Assembly (NCBI GenBank): GCA_017161665.1
Contig: JADFCT010000086.1
Span: forward strand, 1 to 11,141
Length of the DNA: 11,141 nt
Reading direction: 5' to 3'
Source: Candidatus Sumerlaeota bacterium
GTDB taxonomy: Bacteria; Sumerlaeota; Sumerlaeia; JADFCT01
Shown here: positions 1-6,291 of the stretch, piece after piece
Position numbering within the stretch: the stretch's first letter is position 1
How the letters are laid out: each line of letters opens with the position of its first letter
Made by a program: the position numbers and the translations under genes
Notes under the pieces: model-generated
What the model was told of the DNA's origin: nothing
The model's database searches: none
The model's input: the letters and a program-made list of their open reading frames with translations, nothing else

Positions 1-341
1 CGACCGATAGGGAGCGGAGCCCTGGGTCAGAGAACAGGCGACTGAGGCGCCGGCGCGATTTTTGCCGCGCAGCGAGCAAAAAGCGTGACGGCGCCGACGG
101 CCGTCCGTCTGCTCAAAATTTTCGAACGAGAGCATTTATTTCCGTTACAGGACCCCGTCGTTCCGGCGGTTCTGTGGCGCCCGTCTCAATAGGAGGGGCT
201 GACGCGCAAGGTGTGGGGAGAGGCGTGATGGCCAGGCGTCTTTGCAGCGACAATTAGAAGCGAACATCTTCTTTCCCTTCTATTCTTCAGGGTTCACAAA
301 AAAGAGGAGGGAGGCCATGTGGTTACACTGGATGAAATGCG
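1..341. other. Region with no convincing gene
   Basis: I see no supportable gene here. A plus-strand frame is open from the left edge to the TAG at 255-257, but its translation is Arg/Gly/Ser-rich and shows no family pattern. An ATG at 317 follows a purine-rich AGGAGGGAGG stretch and would encode 37 residues antisense to the 3' end of the tusE-like gene; I regard it as chance. The main structure is an imperfect inverted repeat at 46-95, listed separately. A 10-bp perfect palindrome (GACGGCCGTC) follows at 96-105. The region may hold the end of an RNA gene or a lineage-specific repeat, but nothing matches tmRNA, SRP RNA, 6S or RNase P RNA landmarks I know. Confidence 0.5.
46..95. repeat. Long imperfect inverted repeat (hairpin)
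   Basis: GGCGCCG (46-52) pairs with CGGCGCC (89-95). After a G/A mismatch, 54-57 pairs with 84-87, including one G-T wobble. After an A/G mismatch, TTTTTGC (59-65) pairs with GCAAAAA (76-82) around a 10-nt loop. That gives 18 base pairs in a 50-nt element. No T-run follows, so it is not a standard intrinsic terminator. It could be part of a structured RNA, a mobile palindromic repeat, or a cruciform site. Confidence 0.6.
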
Positions 342-683
342 CTAGACACAACCGGGAGGGCGCGGCAGCCCCGCGATCTTCCAGGCGCCCTCCGAAGGGC
401 CGGCCGGGAACAGTTGATAGATGGTCTTAAGGTCCGTGTCCGTCTTCTGACAAAGACGGCGCAAGGTCGGCGGTCTTTCATATTGACCGTGATACTCCTG
501 TAAAAATTCGATCACCCGCCAATGGAGGGGCGTCAATACCTCCATCCCCTGTTCGGCAGCCAATGCGCGCCCCACTGCTTCGGTCCAGTCCGACGGCCGC
601 AACAAATACCCCTTTCGATCCACCTCAATCCGCTGGCCCTCCACTTCCATAAAGGATGAACCGGCATTTTGATCCGTAGGCAT
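342..683 (-). CDS. DsrC/TusE-family sulfur-carrier-like protein
   Basis: This 113-aa protein matches the DsrC/TusE family in length and in its C-terminal arm, which ends KIAGLPRPPGCV. In the family the penultimate cysteine (Cys112 here) carries persulfide sulfur, for tRNA 2-thiouridine synthesis in TusE or dissimilatory sulfite reduction in DsrC. DsrC's second redox cysteine, eleven residues earlier, is Trp101 here, so only the TusE-type single cysteine is present. The YQLFPAGP motif at 89-96 precedes the arm. The start at 683 follows a strong GGGGGGAGG ribosome site at 690-698. The same frame runs open upstream to 968, but that stretch is antisense-frame overlap with the HU gene and is excluded. 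No tusBCD or dsrAB genes lie in the window, so the sulfur donor and acceptor are unknown. The family call is firm; the choice of TusE role over a DsrC-like role is inference. Confidence 0.88.
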   Translation of the reverse strand: MPTDQNAGSSFMEVEGQRIEVDRKGYLLRPSDWTEAVGRALAAEQGMEVLTPLHWRVIEFLQEYHGQYERPPTLRRLCQKTDTDLKTIYQLFPAGPSEGAWKIAGLPRPPGCV

Positions 684-714
684 AAAGCGCCTCCCCCCCT
701 GGAAACGGATTTGT

Positions 715-751
715 GAAAAAATCCCGCTCCGAGCCAAGGCCGAAGCGGGAT
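715..751 (-). terminator. Intrinsic terminator after the HU gene
   Basis: On the minus strand, an 8-bp perfect stem ATCCCGCT / AGCGGGAT (744-751 with 721-728) encloses a 15-nt loop. It is followed by a T-run (716-721). It lies 50 nt past the HU stop codon and only 32 nt before the tusE-like start, so it should separate or attenuate expression of the second gene. Confidence 0.75.
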
Positions 752-801
752 CCAAAAAAACACCAGACACACCCTGAAAGGGTGGCGAAATCCAATGGCC
801 A

Positions 802-1101
802 CTACTTCTTGGGCGGGATAATCGCGTCCTTGCAAGCCTTGGCCACGCGGAACTTAACGACCTTCTTGGCCTTGATCTTGATCTTCTCTCCGGTTTGCGG
901 ATTCCGGCCCCAACGGGCGGCCCGCTGCTGCATGACCAACTTGCCAATACCGGGAACGGTAAAGCCAAGTTTCGCCTGCTTGTAGGCCTGTTGCGCCAGC
1001 TCTTCGAGAATCGCCGCAGCCTGCTTCTTCGTCACTTCTGCCGTCTCTGCCAAGTGCGCCACGAGCTGAGCCTTCGTCATCGCCTTCTCTAGTTTAGCCA
1101 T
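802..1101 (-). CDS. HU/IHF-family nucleoid DNA-binding protein
   Basis: A 99-aa protein of the HU/IHF family, which forms dimers that bend and compact DNA. The N-terminal helical part (about 8-45) carries the MTKAQLVAHLAE pattern. The core GxGK (around 51-54) leads into the beta arm with the hallmark RAARWGRNPQTGEKI. The end, VVKFRVAKACKDAI, matches the family's C-terminal strand and helix. The length fits (90-100 aa is usual). A seven-residue Met-Ala-Lys-Leu-Glu-Lys-Ala extension precedes the normal HU start. I keep it because GGAGG at 1111-1115 lies 9 nt before this ATG, while the internal Met at 1080 has no ribosome site. A valine replaces the usual phenylalanine in the 'GFG' turn (FTVPGIGK). 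The gene is monocistronic up to the terminator at 715-751. The family call is certain; HU versus IHF cannot be told. Confidence 0.95.
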   Translation of the reverse strand: MAKLEKAMTKAQLVAHLAETAEVTKKQAAAILEELAQQAYKQAKLGFTVPGIGKLVMQQRAARWGRNPQTGEKIKIKAKKVVKFRVAKACKDAIIPPKK

Positions 1102-1136
1102 CTGAGGTAACCTCCACGGGAAAATAATGGCGAATC

Positions 1137-1157
1137 AGTTCGGGCAAAACACCCGAA
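1137..1157 (-). promoter_or_regulatory. Hairpin in the HU 5' leader
   Basis: TTCGGG / CCCGAA (1139-1144 with 1152-1157) forms a 6-bp stem with a 7-nt loop, 36 nt upstream of the HU start. A TAAAAT -10-like box lies upstream on the minus strand at 1186-1191, with no good -35 at normal spacing; a perfect TTGACA at 1200-1205 is too close. If that -10 is used, the hairpin lies in the 5' untranslated region. Confidence 0.35.
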
Positions 1158-1295
1158 AACTCTGATTAACAAATGTTGAATCGTGATTTTAGGCAAGCCT
1201 GTCAAGGGAAAAATGACATTCGTCGGCCAAAAGTACGATTTTTTTGATTTTAAGGTCATCTTTGCCTTCTAATGCCCGTTTTATTGCGTGATAAC

Positions 1296-1318
1296 AGGGG
1301 TTCGAGCCCTTTTTTTTT
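1296..1318 (+). terminator. Possible plus-strand terminator at the nadC 3' end
   Basis: A short stem (1296-1301 with 1306-1311, two wobbles, loop TCGA) is followed by a nine-T run at 1310-1318 that overlaps the first base of the antisense nadC stop codon. This is terminator-like only for plus-strand transcription, yet no plus-strand gene precedes it. A weak plus-strand promoter (TTGATT 1244-1249, 18 nt, TCTAAT 1268-1273) would yield a transcript of only about 38 nt. For nadC itself, on the minus strand, I see no good terminator. Confidence 0.35.
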
Positions 1319-2190
1319 CACTTGCCATACAACAGCGAAATATCCAAACCCGGCGCCGAATGGGTCAACGCCCCGACCGACACACGATCAATCCCCAACT
1401 GCGCCAATCGGGCCATGCGCTCGGGCGAAACGGAACCGGAGACCTCCAGAGGAACCCGGCCGGCCACCCACGCCACCGCCGCGGCCACCGCATCATCGCT
1501 CATGTTATCCAGCATGATATAATCGGCGCCGGCCGCCAGGGCCTCCGTGACTTCCGCCTGGTTGCGAGTCTCCGCCATAATCGCAATGGCCCCGCGATGG
1601 GCGGCATCGGCCTCACGCCATGCCCGCGCCCGACGGACCGCCTCCCCCACAGAACCCGCCACATCGATATGATTGTCTTTGATCAAAATCATATCATCGA
1701 GACAGTATCGATGGTTAGCGCCACCGCCACACAACACGGCGAACCGATCCAGATCGCGCCACAAGGGATTGGTCTTGCGCGTGTCATAAACGCGCGTCGG
1801 CGTTCCCTTGAGGGGTTCGGCATAGTGGCGCGTCAGCGTCGCTGTCCCGGACATGCGCTGAAGAAAATTCAACGCCACCCGTTCGCCCGTGAGAATCGAT
1901 CGTAGCGGCCCGACGAGTTCCAATATCACATCGCCTGTCTCAACCACCGTCCCGTCGGGCGCCTTGACGATTAACTGGATGGCCGGATCGGCCCGTCTGA
2001 AAATCTCCCGAGCCACCTCAATCCCGCTGATCACGCCGGGCTGTTTGGCAACCATCCGAGCCGCCCCCCGCGCATCCGACGGAATGATCGCCTCGGACGT
2101 CACGTCACCCCCACGAACATCCTCCGCCAGCGCGGCCCGAAGGCGTTCGGCCAAATCCTCACTGATGCGCATCGTCGGCAAGGGGGACAT
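1318..2190 (-). CDS. nadC: Quinolinate phosphoribosyltransferase (decarboxylating)
   Basis: NadC joins quinolinate to PRPP, releasing CO2 and pyrophosphate, to make nicotinate mononucleotide in de novo NAD synthesis (cytoplasmic, usually a dimer or hexamer). The 290-aa length is typical. Visible motifs, in order: ERVALNFLQRMSGTAT (103-118), DTRKT (136-140), GGGANHR (155-161), LIKDNH (169-174), the ribose-binding pair Glu207 and Asp228 (in LDN), EVSGS (249-253) and VGALTHSAPGLD (272-283). All catalytic and substrate arginine, lysine and histidine motifs are present. One oddity is NPLWRDLDRF after TRKT, where most homologues have a PG turn. The start at 2190 has GGAG 5 nt upstream; the in-frame Met at 2172 has none. 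It begins 30 bp after the end of the 518-aa gene, so the two are probably one operon. No nadA or nadB is in the window. Confidence 0.97.
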   Translation of the reverse strand: MSPLPTMRISEDLAERLRAALAEDVRGGDVTSEAIIPSDARGAARMVAKQPGVISGIEVAREIFRRADPAIQLIVKAPDGTVVETGDVILELVGPLRSILTGERVALNFLQRMSGTATLTRHYAEPLKGTPTRVYDTRKTNPLWRDLDRFAVLCGGGANHRYCLDDMILIKDNHIDVAGSVGEAVRRARAWREADAAHRGAIAIMAETRNQAEVTEALAAGADYIMLDNMSDDAVAAAVAWVAGRVPLEVSGSVSPERMARLAQLGIDRVSVGALTHSAPGLDISLLYGK

Positions 2191-2220
2191 GAAAACTCCA
2201 ACCTTCCTCTTGTCTCAGCA

Positions 2221-3777
2221 TTACGCCTGCCAGAAAACACCTTTGCACTTCGAACATTCCAACCGACGCCCCACTGGGCGCAAGCGCCCGCCACAATAGC
2301 CACAGGCGCAAGGCGCCTCGACATCCTTCCTTCGATCCGGGGACGAAGGCGCCGCCCGGCTCCAATCCGTATCCACCATAAATTCCATCAAACGCATGGA
2401 ACGGTCCGGTTCCCGAGACACAATTGACGCGACCGGGACTTCCGAAAAATCCGCTTCGGTCCTGGTAACCGATACGGACCGGCTGACACGTTTGCCCGGG
2501 CGACGAAGTCCCGCCGCCTGGACGGAACGCTCAGAATGGACAACAAAACCAATGCGTCGCGCTCCGAGAATCAAAGCCCGCCGCAACGAAGAACGCACGA
2601 CCTCCGATCCGGTGTCCGCATTCAGACGAAAGCGCGCCTCCGGCGCTTGCCCCTCATCACCCTGCAACACCAGCTGAGTCTCCACGGCAGCCCCGACATC
2701 CTGATGCGCCCACGGCGCCAGTTCCTCATTCTCGCCCCTGAACTCCCAACGACAATCGTCTTCGTTCTCGGACAGGGCGCCAGCCCGGATCTGTCCGCGG
2801 ATGAACTGCGCCAGATCGGCCAGCCAATGCCGAATGCGCGGTTCGCTGGCATCCGCCGAAAAGGCTTGAACAAACTCTTGGAAGCCCTTGAAGCGAAACC
2901 GCAGCGGACAATGCTGACGGATGGATTCCCGCAAGACCGGTTCCGCGCCGGTGGCCCACGCTTCGCGCAGTATCGGCGCCCAGCGGACGGCCTCACGCGC
3001 CTGGTGGCCCAAAGTCGCCCAGTCGATCGTTTGGGACGACACAACGGCCGACAGATCAATGGTCACCGGCAGATAGGGTTCATCGACGGCAATCGCAACG
3101 GGTTGACCGGATTGGGAAGGGCGCTCAACAAAGATCAATCGCGCCGAAGCCCCATCGGCCATTCGAGACGACCACTCCCGCAGAAGGGAATGGGGGGAAA
3201 GCCGATTCTCGCCATCCAACCCGGCGCGATTCAACTCCAAGGCCTCGATCCATTCACTGCCACAACAAATCGTCACCGAACAAAGCCCGCCTACAAGCCG
3301 ACCCACCCGGTTCAACCGCTCGGAAGATTCATCCAGCCAATCCAGCGCGACCGTCAATCCAACGCGACCGGCGTATTGCAGGCTCAGCGCTCCAATGTGA
3401 TGGAGCAAACGCGTCATCGCCTGATCCGCCACGGCGCCCAAAGGCGTCAAATCAAAGACAACCCGTCCCGGGCTCGTATCCAACAGCAACGACCAAAGGC
3501 TCAAATCGTCGATCGTTGGATTCTCTGCGACAGATACGGTCGTACTCAAAAGTCGGGAGGGCGGCTCATCAAAAGTGATCATTGATGAAGTCCGCAAATC
3601 CGCCCATTGGCTCAAAGAAACGGAACGGTCCACAGCCGGCCCTTGTTCCTGCCACCGGCGAATCATTTCGACCCAGGCGTCATCATTTGTGGACGATGAC
3701 ACCCCGGTCCGGGCCGCCCTGTATTCAGCCAGGGCCGCAGAAGAAAGACTGATAGAAGCCGTCTGAATGTCGCTCAT
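2221..3777 (-). CDS. RNR-like (class II) degenerate protein with zinc ribbon, function unknown
   Basis: A 518-aa protein I cannot name outright. Read by eye, it follows class II (NrdJ) ribonucleotide reductase landmarks in order. SLSSAALAEYRAARTG (10-25) resembles the NrdJ start. GAV..M and then YAGRVGLTVAL (114-145) resembles the GG.RRGA..G.L segment. LCSVTICCGSEWIEAL (165-180) resembles F(N)ISV.VTD.FM.A. PVTIDLSAV with DWATLGHQAREAVRW (237-266) resembles GSINL with DW..L...V..AVR. FRFKGFQEFVQAF (294-306) resembles R.GLG.MGFADLL. ARFRLNADTGSEVV with ALILGARRIGFVVHSERS (381-418) resembles the NLP.T..DV and A..LG.KGITVYRDGSR segments. A zinc ribbon C492..C495/C508..C511 closes the chain, as in NrdJ. 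The radical NPCGE motif, the redox cysteines and the P.GT phosphate loop are absent, so reductase activity is unlikely. It is also much shorter than NrdJ. The start has only a weak ribosome site. A STAS domain at about 105-165 is an alternative reading I find weaker. Confidence 0.6.
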   Translation of the reverse strand: MSDIQTASISLSSAALAEYRAARTGVSSSTNDDAWVEMIRRWQEQGPAVDRSVSLSQWADLRTSSMITFDEPPSRLLSTTVSVAENPTIDDLSLWSLLLDTSPGRVVFDLTPLGAVADQAMTRLLHHIGALSLQYAGRVGLTVALDWLDESSERLNRVGRLVGGLCSVTICCGSEWIEALELNRAGLDGENRLSPHSLLREWSSRMADGASARLIFVERPSQSGQPVAIAVDEPYLPVTIDLSAVVSSQTIDWATLGHQAREAVRWAPILREAWATGAEPVLRESIRQHCPLRFRFKGFQEFVQAFSADASEPRIRHWLADLAQFIRGQIRAGALSENEDDCRWEFRGENEELAPWAHQDVGAAVETQLVLQGDEGQAPEARFRLNADTGSEVVRSSLRRALILGARRIGFVVHSERSVQAAGLRRPGKRVSRSVSVTRTEADFSEVPVASIVSREPDRSMRLMEFMVDTDWSRAAPSSPDRRKDVEAPCACGYCGGRLRPVGRRLECSKCKGVFWQA

Positions 3778-4204
3778 GAAAAAAACCCGTGCTTTGTAGG
3801 TGAGTACAATATGTTGACGCTCTGGATTCTATTGAATGCCATATATGTGGGTCAAGCTCAATATCCTTCCTTTTTTCAGAATAGTTTTCATTCTCTTGTT
3901 CGTTGATTTTATTGAATTTACAGGCCGAACAGGGCCAAACGACCGATTTTTTATGCCGAAAAATAAAAAGAATTCGGGTGTCTCTGTGCGAAATAGCCCA
4001 CCCCGTGGCGCGCGCTTCAGCCAATTTCTCTTTCCCCACTCTCTCGGTGACCATGAAAGGGAGGGCTGTTTTTTGTAGGGATTTCCCTTGATCCTGTCTG
4101 TTTTTCGCGAGCACAATCGCCCCGGCAACTCAATCCGTTCCGACGGTCCCTGGACCCGGCGAACGAAGCGTTTTGCCCAACGCATCTCCTTGAACGAGCG
4201 CCCC
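3778..4204. other. Divergent intergenic region (RNR-like gene / cdsA)
   Basis: This 427-bp gap separates two divergently transcribed genes and is more AT-rich than its surroundings. It contains the minus-strand promoter candidate at 3826-3855 and a weak plus-strand candidate (TTGATC 4088-4093, 18 nt, CACAAT 4112-4117). It also has a loose plus-strand hairpin (TCTCTTTC 4027-4034 with GAAAGGGA 4055-4062) followed by six Ts at 4069-4074, which could act as a weak terminator or leader structure before cdsA. Open frames across it on both strands show no protein-family pattern. Confidence 0.5.
3826..3855 (-). promoter_or_regulatory. Sigma70-like promoter for the RNR-like gene and nadC
   Basis: On the minus strand, TTGACC (3850-3855) and TAGAAT (3826-3831) are separated by 18 nt. 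Each box matches the consensus at five of six positions. Transcription would begin near 3819, giving a leader of about 42 nt before the start codon at 3777. No other promoter is obvious between here and nadC. Confidence 0.45.
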
Positions 4205-5101
4205 ATGACTTCCACGCGCATTCTTTCCGCCGTGATTTTTACGGCGGTCTTCCTGGCGGCCATGTATTGGCCCCCGCTGAATTTCCTGGTCCCCATGATC
4301 GCGCTGGCCGCCGCCATTTGGGGAACAATGGAATTCCATCAAATGGCTCGAATGCGCGGGCATGAGCCTGTGCGGTGGGTGATGATCGGGGCGGCGACGC
4401 TGTGGGTTCTGTGCAGTATGGGCGCGGCGGGATCGGACGCCCTGCCGATATGGTTGCGCGATCTGCCGGCGCGAGGCTTGAACACACTCCCCCTGGTGCT
4501 GCTCATGGTGGCGGGCGCCTCTTTCGTCGTCCGGGCGCGCGTGGAAAATTGTCTGGCCAATGTGTCCCTGACGGTCTTTGGTGGCATGTATGTGGGACTG
4601 CCACTGGGTTTCCTGATGGGTATGTATATGCTTGCGCGCACGGGCAAGTGGATCGGCGAGCCGTCGGCTGCCAATTTTCTCCTCCTCTTTCTGATCGCCG
4701 TCACATGGGTCACCGATTCGGGGGCCTATTTTGCCGGGCGACGATTTGGCAAGCATAAGCTCTGTCCCAAGCTCAGTCCCAGTAAGACCGTGGAAGGTTT
4801 CATCGGTGGCTTTGTGGCCACATATCTGATGGCAATCATGCTGCGCGCCTTACCCATTCCGGGAAGGGAAATCCTCGGTTGGGGAGACACGCTGATCCTG
4901 GCCACCCTGTTCGCCGCTCTGGGGCCGCTGGGCGACCTGACGGAGTCCATCTTCAAACGGGACGCGGGGGTCAAGGATTCGGGACCGGATCTGACCGGTC
5001 ACGGCGGCCTGTTGGATGTGATTGACAGCCTTTTATTTACAGTGCCGGCAGCGTATGTTTATCTCGTGGGTTTTCAGCAATTCAATCCCATCACCCCATA
5101 A
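4205..5101 (+). CDS. cdsA: Phosphatidate cytidylyltransferase (CDP-diglyceride synthase)
   Basis: CdsA is an integral membrane enzyme that converts phosphatidic acid and CTP to CDP-diacylglycerol, the precursor of phosphatidylglycerol, cardiolipin and phosphatidylethanolamine. The 298-aa protein has several hydrophobic segments (about 6-40, 58-75, 94-110, 121-144, 157-170, 200-215, 228-242, 275-290). The family signatures are DSGAYFAGRRFG (171-182), KLSPSKTVEG (189-198) and GDLTESIFKRDAGVKD (243-258), followed by GHGGLLDVIDSL (265-276). In the last block Thr264 replaces the usual Pro before GHGG and Val272 replaces the Arg of 'DR.D'. Metal-binding Asp and Lys positions remain, so activity is expected. 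I chose the ATG at 4205 because the frame upstream, from a TTG at 4088, lacks CdsA character, while MTSTRILSAVIF is a typical CdsA start. Its ribosome site is weak. No uppS, dxr or rseP neighbours are present, unlike many bacteria. Confidence 0.95.
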   Translation: MTSTRILSAVIFTAVFLAAMYWPPLNFLVPMIALAAAIWGTMEFHQMARMRGHEPVRWVMIGAATLWVLCSMGAAGSDALPIWLRDLPARGLNTLPLVLLMVAGASFVVRARVENCLANVSLTVFGGMYVGLPLGFLMGMYMLARTGKWIGEPSAANFLLLFLIAVTWVTDSGAYFAGRRFGKHKLCPKLSPSKTVEGFIGGFVATYLMAIMLRALPIPGREILGWGDTLILATLFAALGPLGDLTESIFKRDAGVKDSGPDLTGHGGLLDVIDSLLFTVPAAYVYLVGFQQFNPITP

Positions 5102-5186
5102 AATTCACCGGTTTTAGGCATTGACAGTGCCGGGGACGGGCTATCAGCATGAGCCCGACGTTCGCGGGGACAGGGTTCAATTTCCA

Positions 5187-6230
5187 ATGATTTTAAACGG
5201 CCGGATGAACTTGATGGGGCGACATGAAAAACGACGGCGGCGGAGCGCGGGCCTGTTTATCGCCCTGATGGTGGGACTGGCGCTGATGGGTTCCCAAGCC
5301 CCGAGCGAGGGGGCCTCTCCGTTCCGCGTAATCATGGCGCCCGCGCAATCACGAATCCTGGTGGGAGAGCCCCTGTACATCCATGTCTATGTGGTGTCGG
5401 AATCCGACCGGAACGAAGAACTGGCGGTCCAACCGCTGTGGGGTCGCTCCATCCAGATTTCCATTCGCCGGGAAGACGGCCAGACCCTGGAATATGGCGG
5501 TCTGGGCACAGACGCCGCTGCGCCGGATGTGGCAATTCCCCTCGCGCCGGGAATGATCCGTCGCATACCGATTGCCGATGGGCCGGTGACCTGGCAATCG
5601 GATAGCGCAACAGCCGGCGAGGGCTTGGTTTTTGATCAACCAGGGCGCGCATTTTTGACAATTCGCGCCGTCTTTCGGTGGGGGCAACAGCCCATCGCCT
5701 TTCAATCACAGGAAGAAACCGTGATGGTGACCCTGCCGACCACTGCGGCGGATCAAGCCGTCCTGGAGACAATTCGAAACAATAAAGACCTGGCGCTGGC
5801 GCTGCAGACCGCCCAATGTTCGACCGATACATTAAAAACGGTGAACACCTTGGTTGAGACATATCCCGATTCGACCTATACGCCGTATCTGAAGATGGCG
5901 CTGATCGGTACGCTGACAACACGCCCCTATTCGGACGTGAACACTCAGGATCAGGAATTAAAAAAGGCCTTGGCGTGGATTGATTCACTGGACGCGAAGG
6001 CGGCGAAAACAACCGGGAATCCATTTCCGGCTTTGGAGACGGCCCTTTATCGCCGGATCTTGGGAATGGATCGGCTGGGTCAGGCGGAAGCGGCTTCACG
6101 AGCCCTTCAGGATTTGGCAAGACGATTTCCTCACAGCGGTTATCTGTTGCCGTCGGACACGTTGGCCCGGAAATACGCTGGCGCGGATCAGACGCCGGAT
6201 GAGCGCGTCTGGACGCTGACCGGTCGCTGA
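5187..6230 (+). CDS. Exported protein of unknown function, beta-rich N-terminal part and helical C-terminal part
   Basis: I do not recognise this protein. A basic stretch (HEKRRRR) followed by AGLFIALMVGLALMG and a small-residue site near SEGA (about 13-43) is a Sec signal peptide, so the product is exported or anchored. Residues about 45-182 alternate hydrophobic and polar residues (SRILVGEPLYIHVYVV, RAFLTIRAVFRW), suggesting an Ig-like beta-sandwich. Residues about 186-330 look helical and TPR-like (paired helices with LVETYPDS and LARRFPHSGYL, the latter typical of the end of a TPR unit). The start is uncertain: 5187 has AGGG 11 nt upstream; 5205 and 5214 are also possible and keep the signal peptide. 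A TTGACA at 5121-5126 could be a -35 box, but the nearest -10 (TATCAG) is too close. It lies 85 bp after cdsA on the same strand and may be co-transcribed. Confidence 0.75.
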   Translation: MILNGRMNLMGRHEKRRRRSAGLFIALMVGLALMGSQAPSEGASPFRVIMAPAQSRILVGEPLYIHVYVVSESDRNEELAVQPLWGRSIQISIRREDGQTLEYGGLGTDAAAPDVAIPLAPGMIRRIPIADGPVTWQSDSATAGEGLVFDQPGRAFLTIRAVFRWGQQPIAFQSQEETVMVTLPTTAADQAVLETIRNNKDLALALQTAQCSTDTLKTVNTLVETYPDSTYTPYLKMALIGTLTTRPYSDVNTQDQELKKALAWIDSLDAKAAKTTGNPFPALETALYRRILGMDRLGQAEAASRALQDLARRFPHSGYLLPSDTLARKYAGADQTPDERVWTLTGR

Positions 6231-6291
6231 TTCAAACATGAAAACGAAGTAGGTGCGGCATCAATTTTAATACTGATTGGCAGGCTGAAAA

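Noticed and set aside
317..430. 37-aa plus-strand ORF behind an AGGAGGGAGG ribosome-site-like stretch
   Set aside because: It runs antisense into the tusE-like gene, has no recognisable protein pattern, and its purine-rich leader may be chance.
684..968. Longer start for the tusE-like gene, extending the frame to 968
   Set aside because: The extension overlaps the HU gene antisense-frame style, crosses a terminator, and lacks family similarity; the ATG at 683 has a strong ribosome site.
1245..1318. A tRNA gene on the plus strand, suggested by GGGGTTCGAGCCC
   Set aside because: No D-arm, anticodon arm or matching acceptor strand can be found upstream, and the 3' side is a run of nine Ts.
3283..3465. 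STAS (anti-sigma antagonist) domain in the 518-aa protein, suggested by VVFDLTPLGAVADQAM
   Set aside because: The STAS phospho-site pattern is absent, and the segment fits better within the series of RNR-like landmarks; I keep STAS only as a weaker alternative.
2536..3585. 349-aa plus-strand ORF opposite the 518-aa gene
   Set aside because: It is a mirror-frame shadow rich in Arg, Gln and Pro with no family pattern; the minus-strand frame has coherent landmarks, a promoter and an operon context.
4088..4204. N-terminal extension of CdsA from a TTG at 4088
   Set aside because: The added 39 residues are polar and unlike any CdsA N-terminus; the ATG at 4205 gives a typical start.
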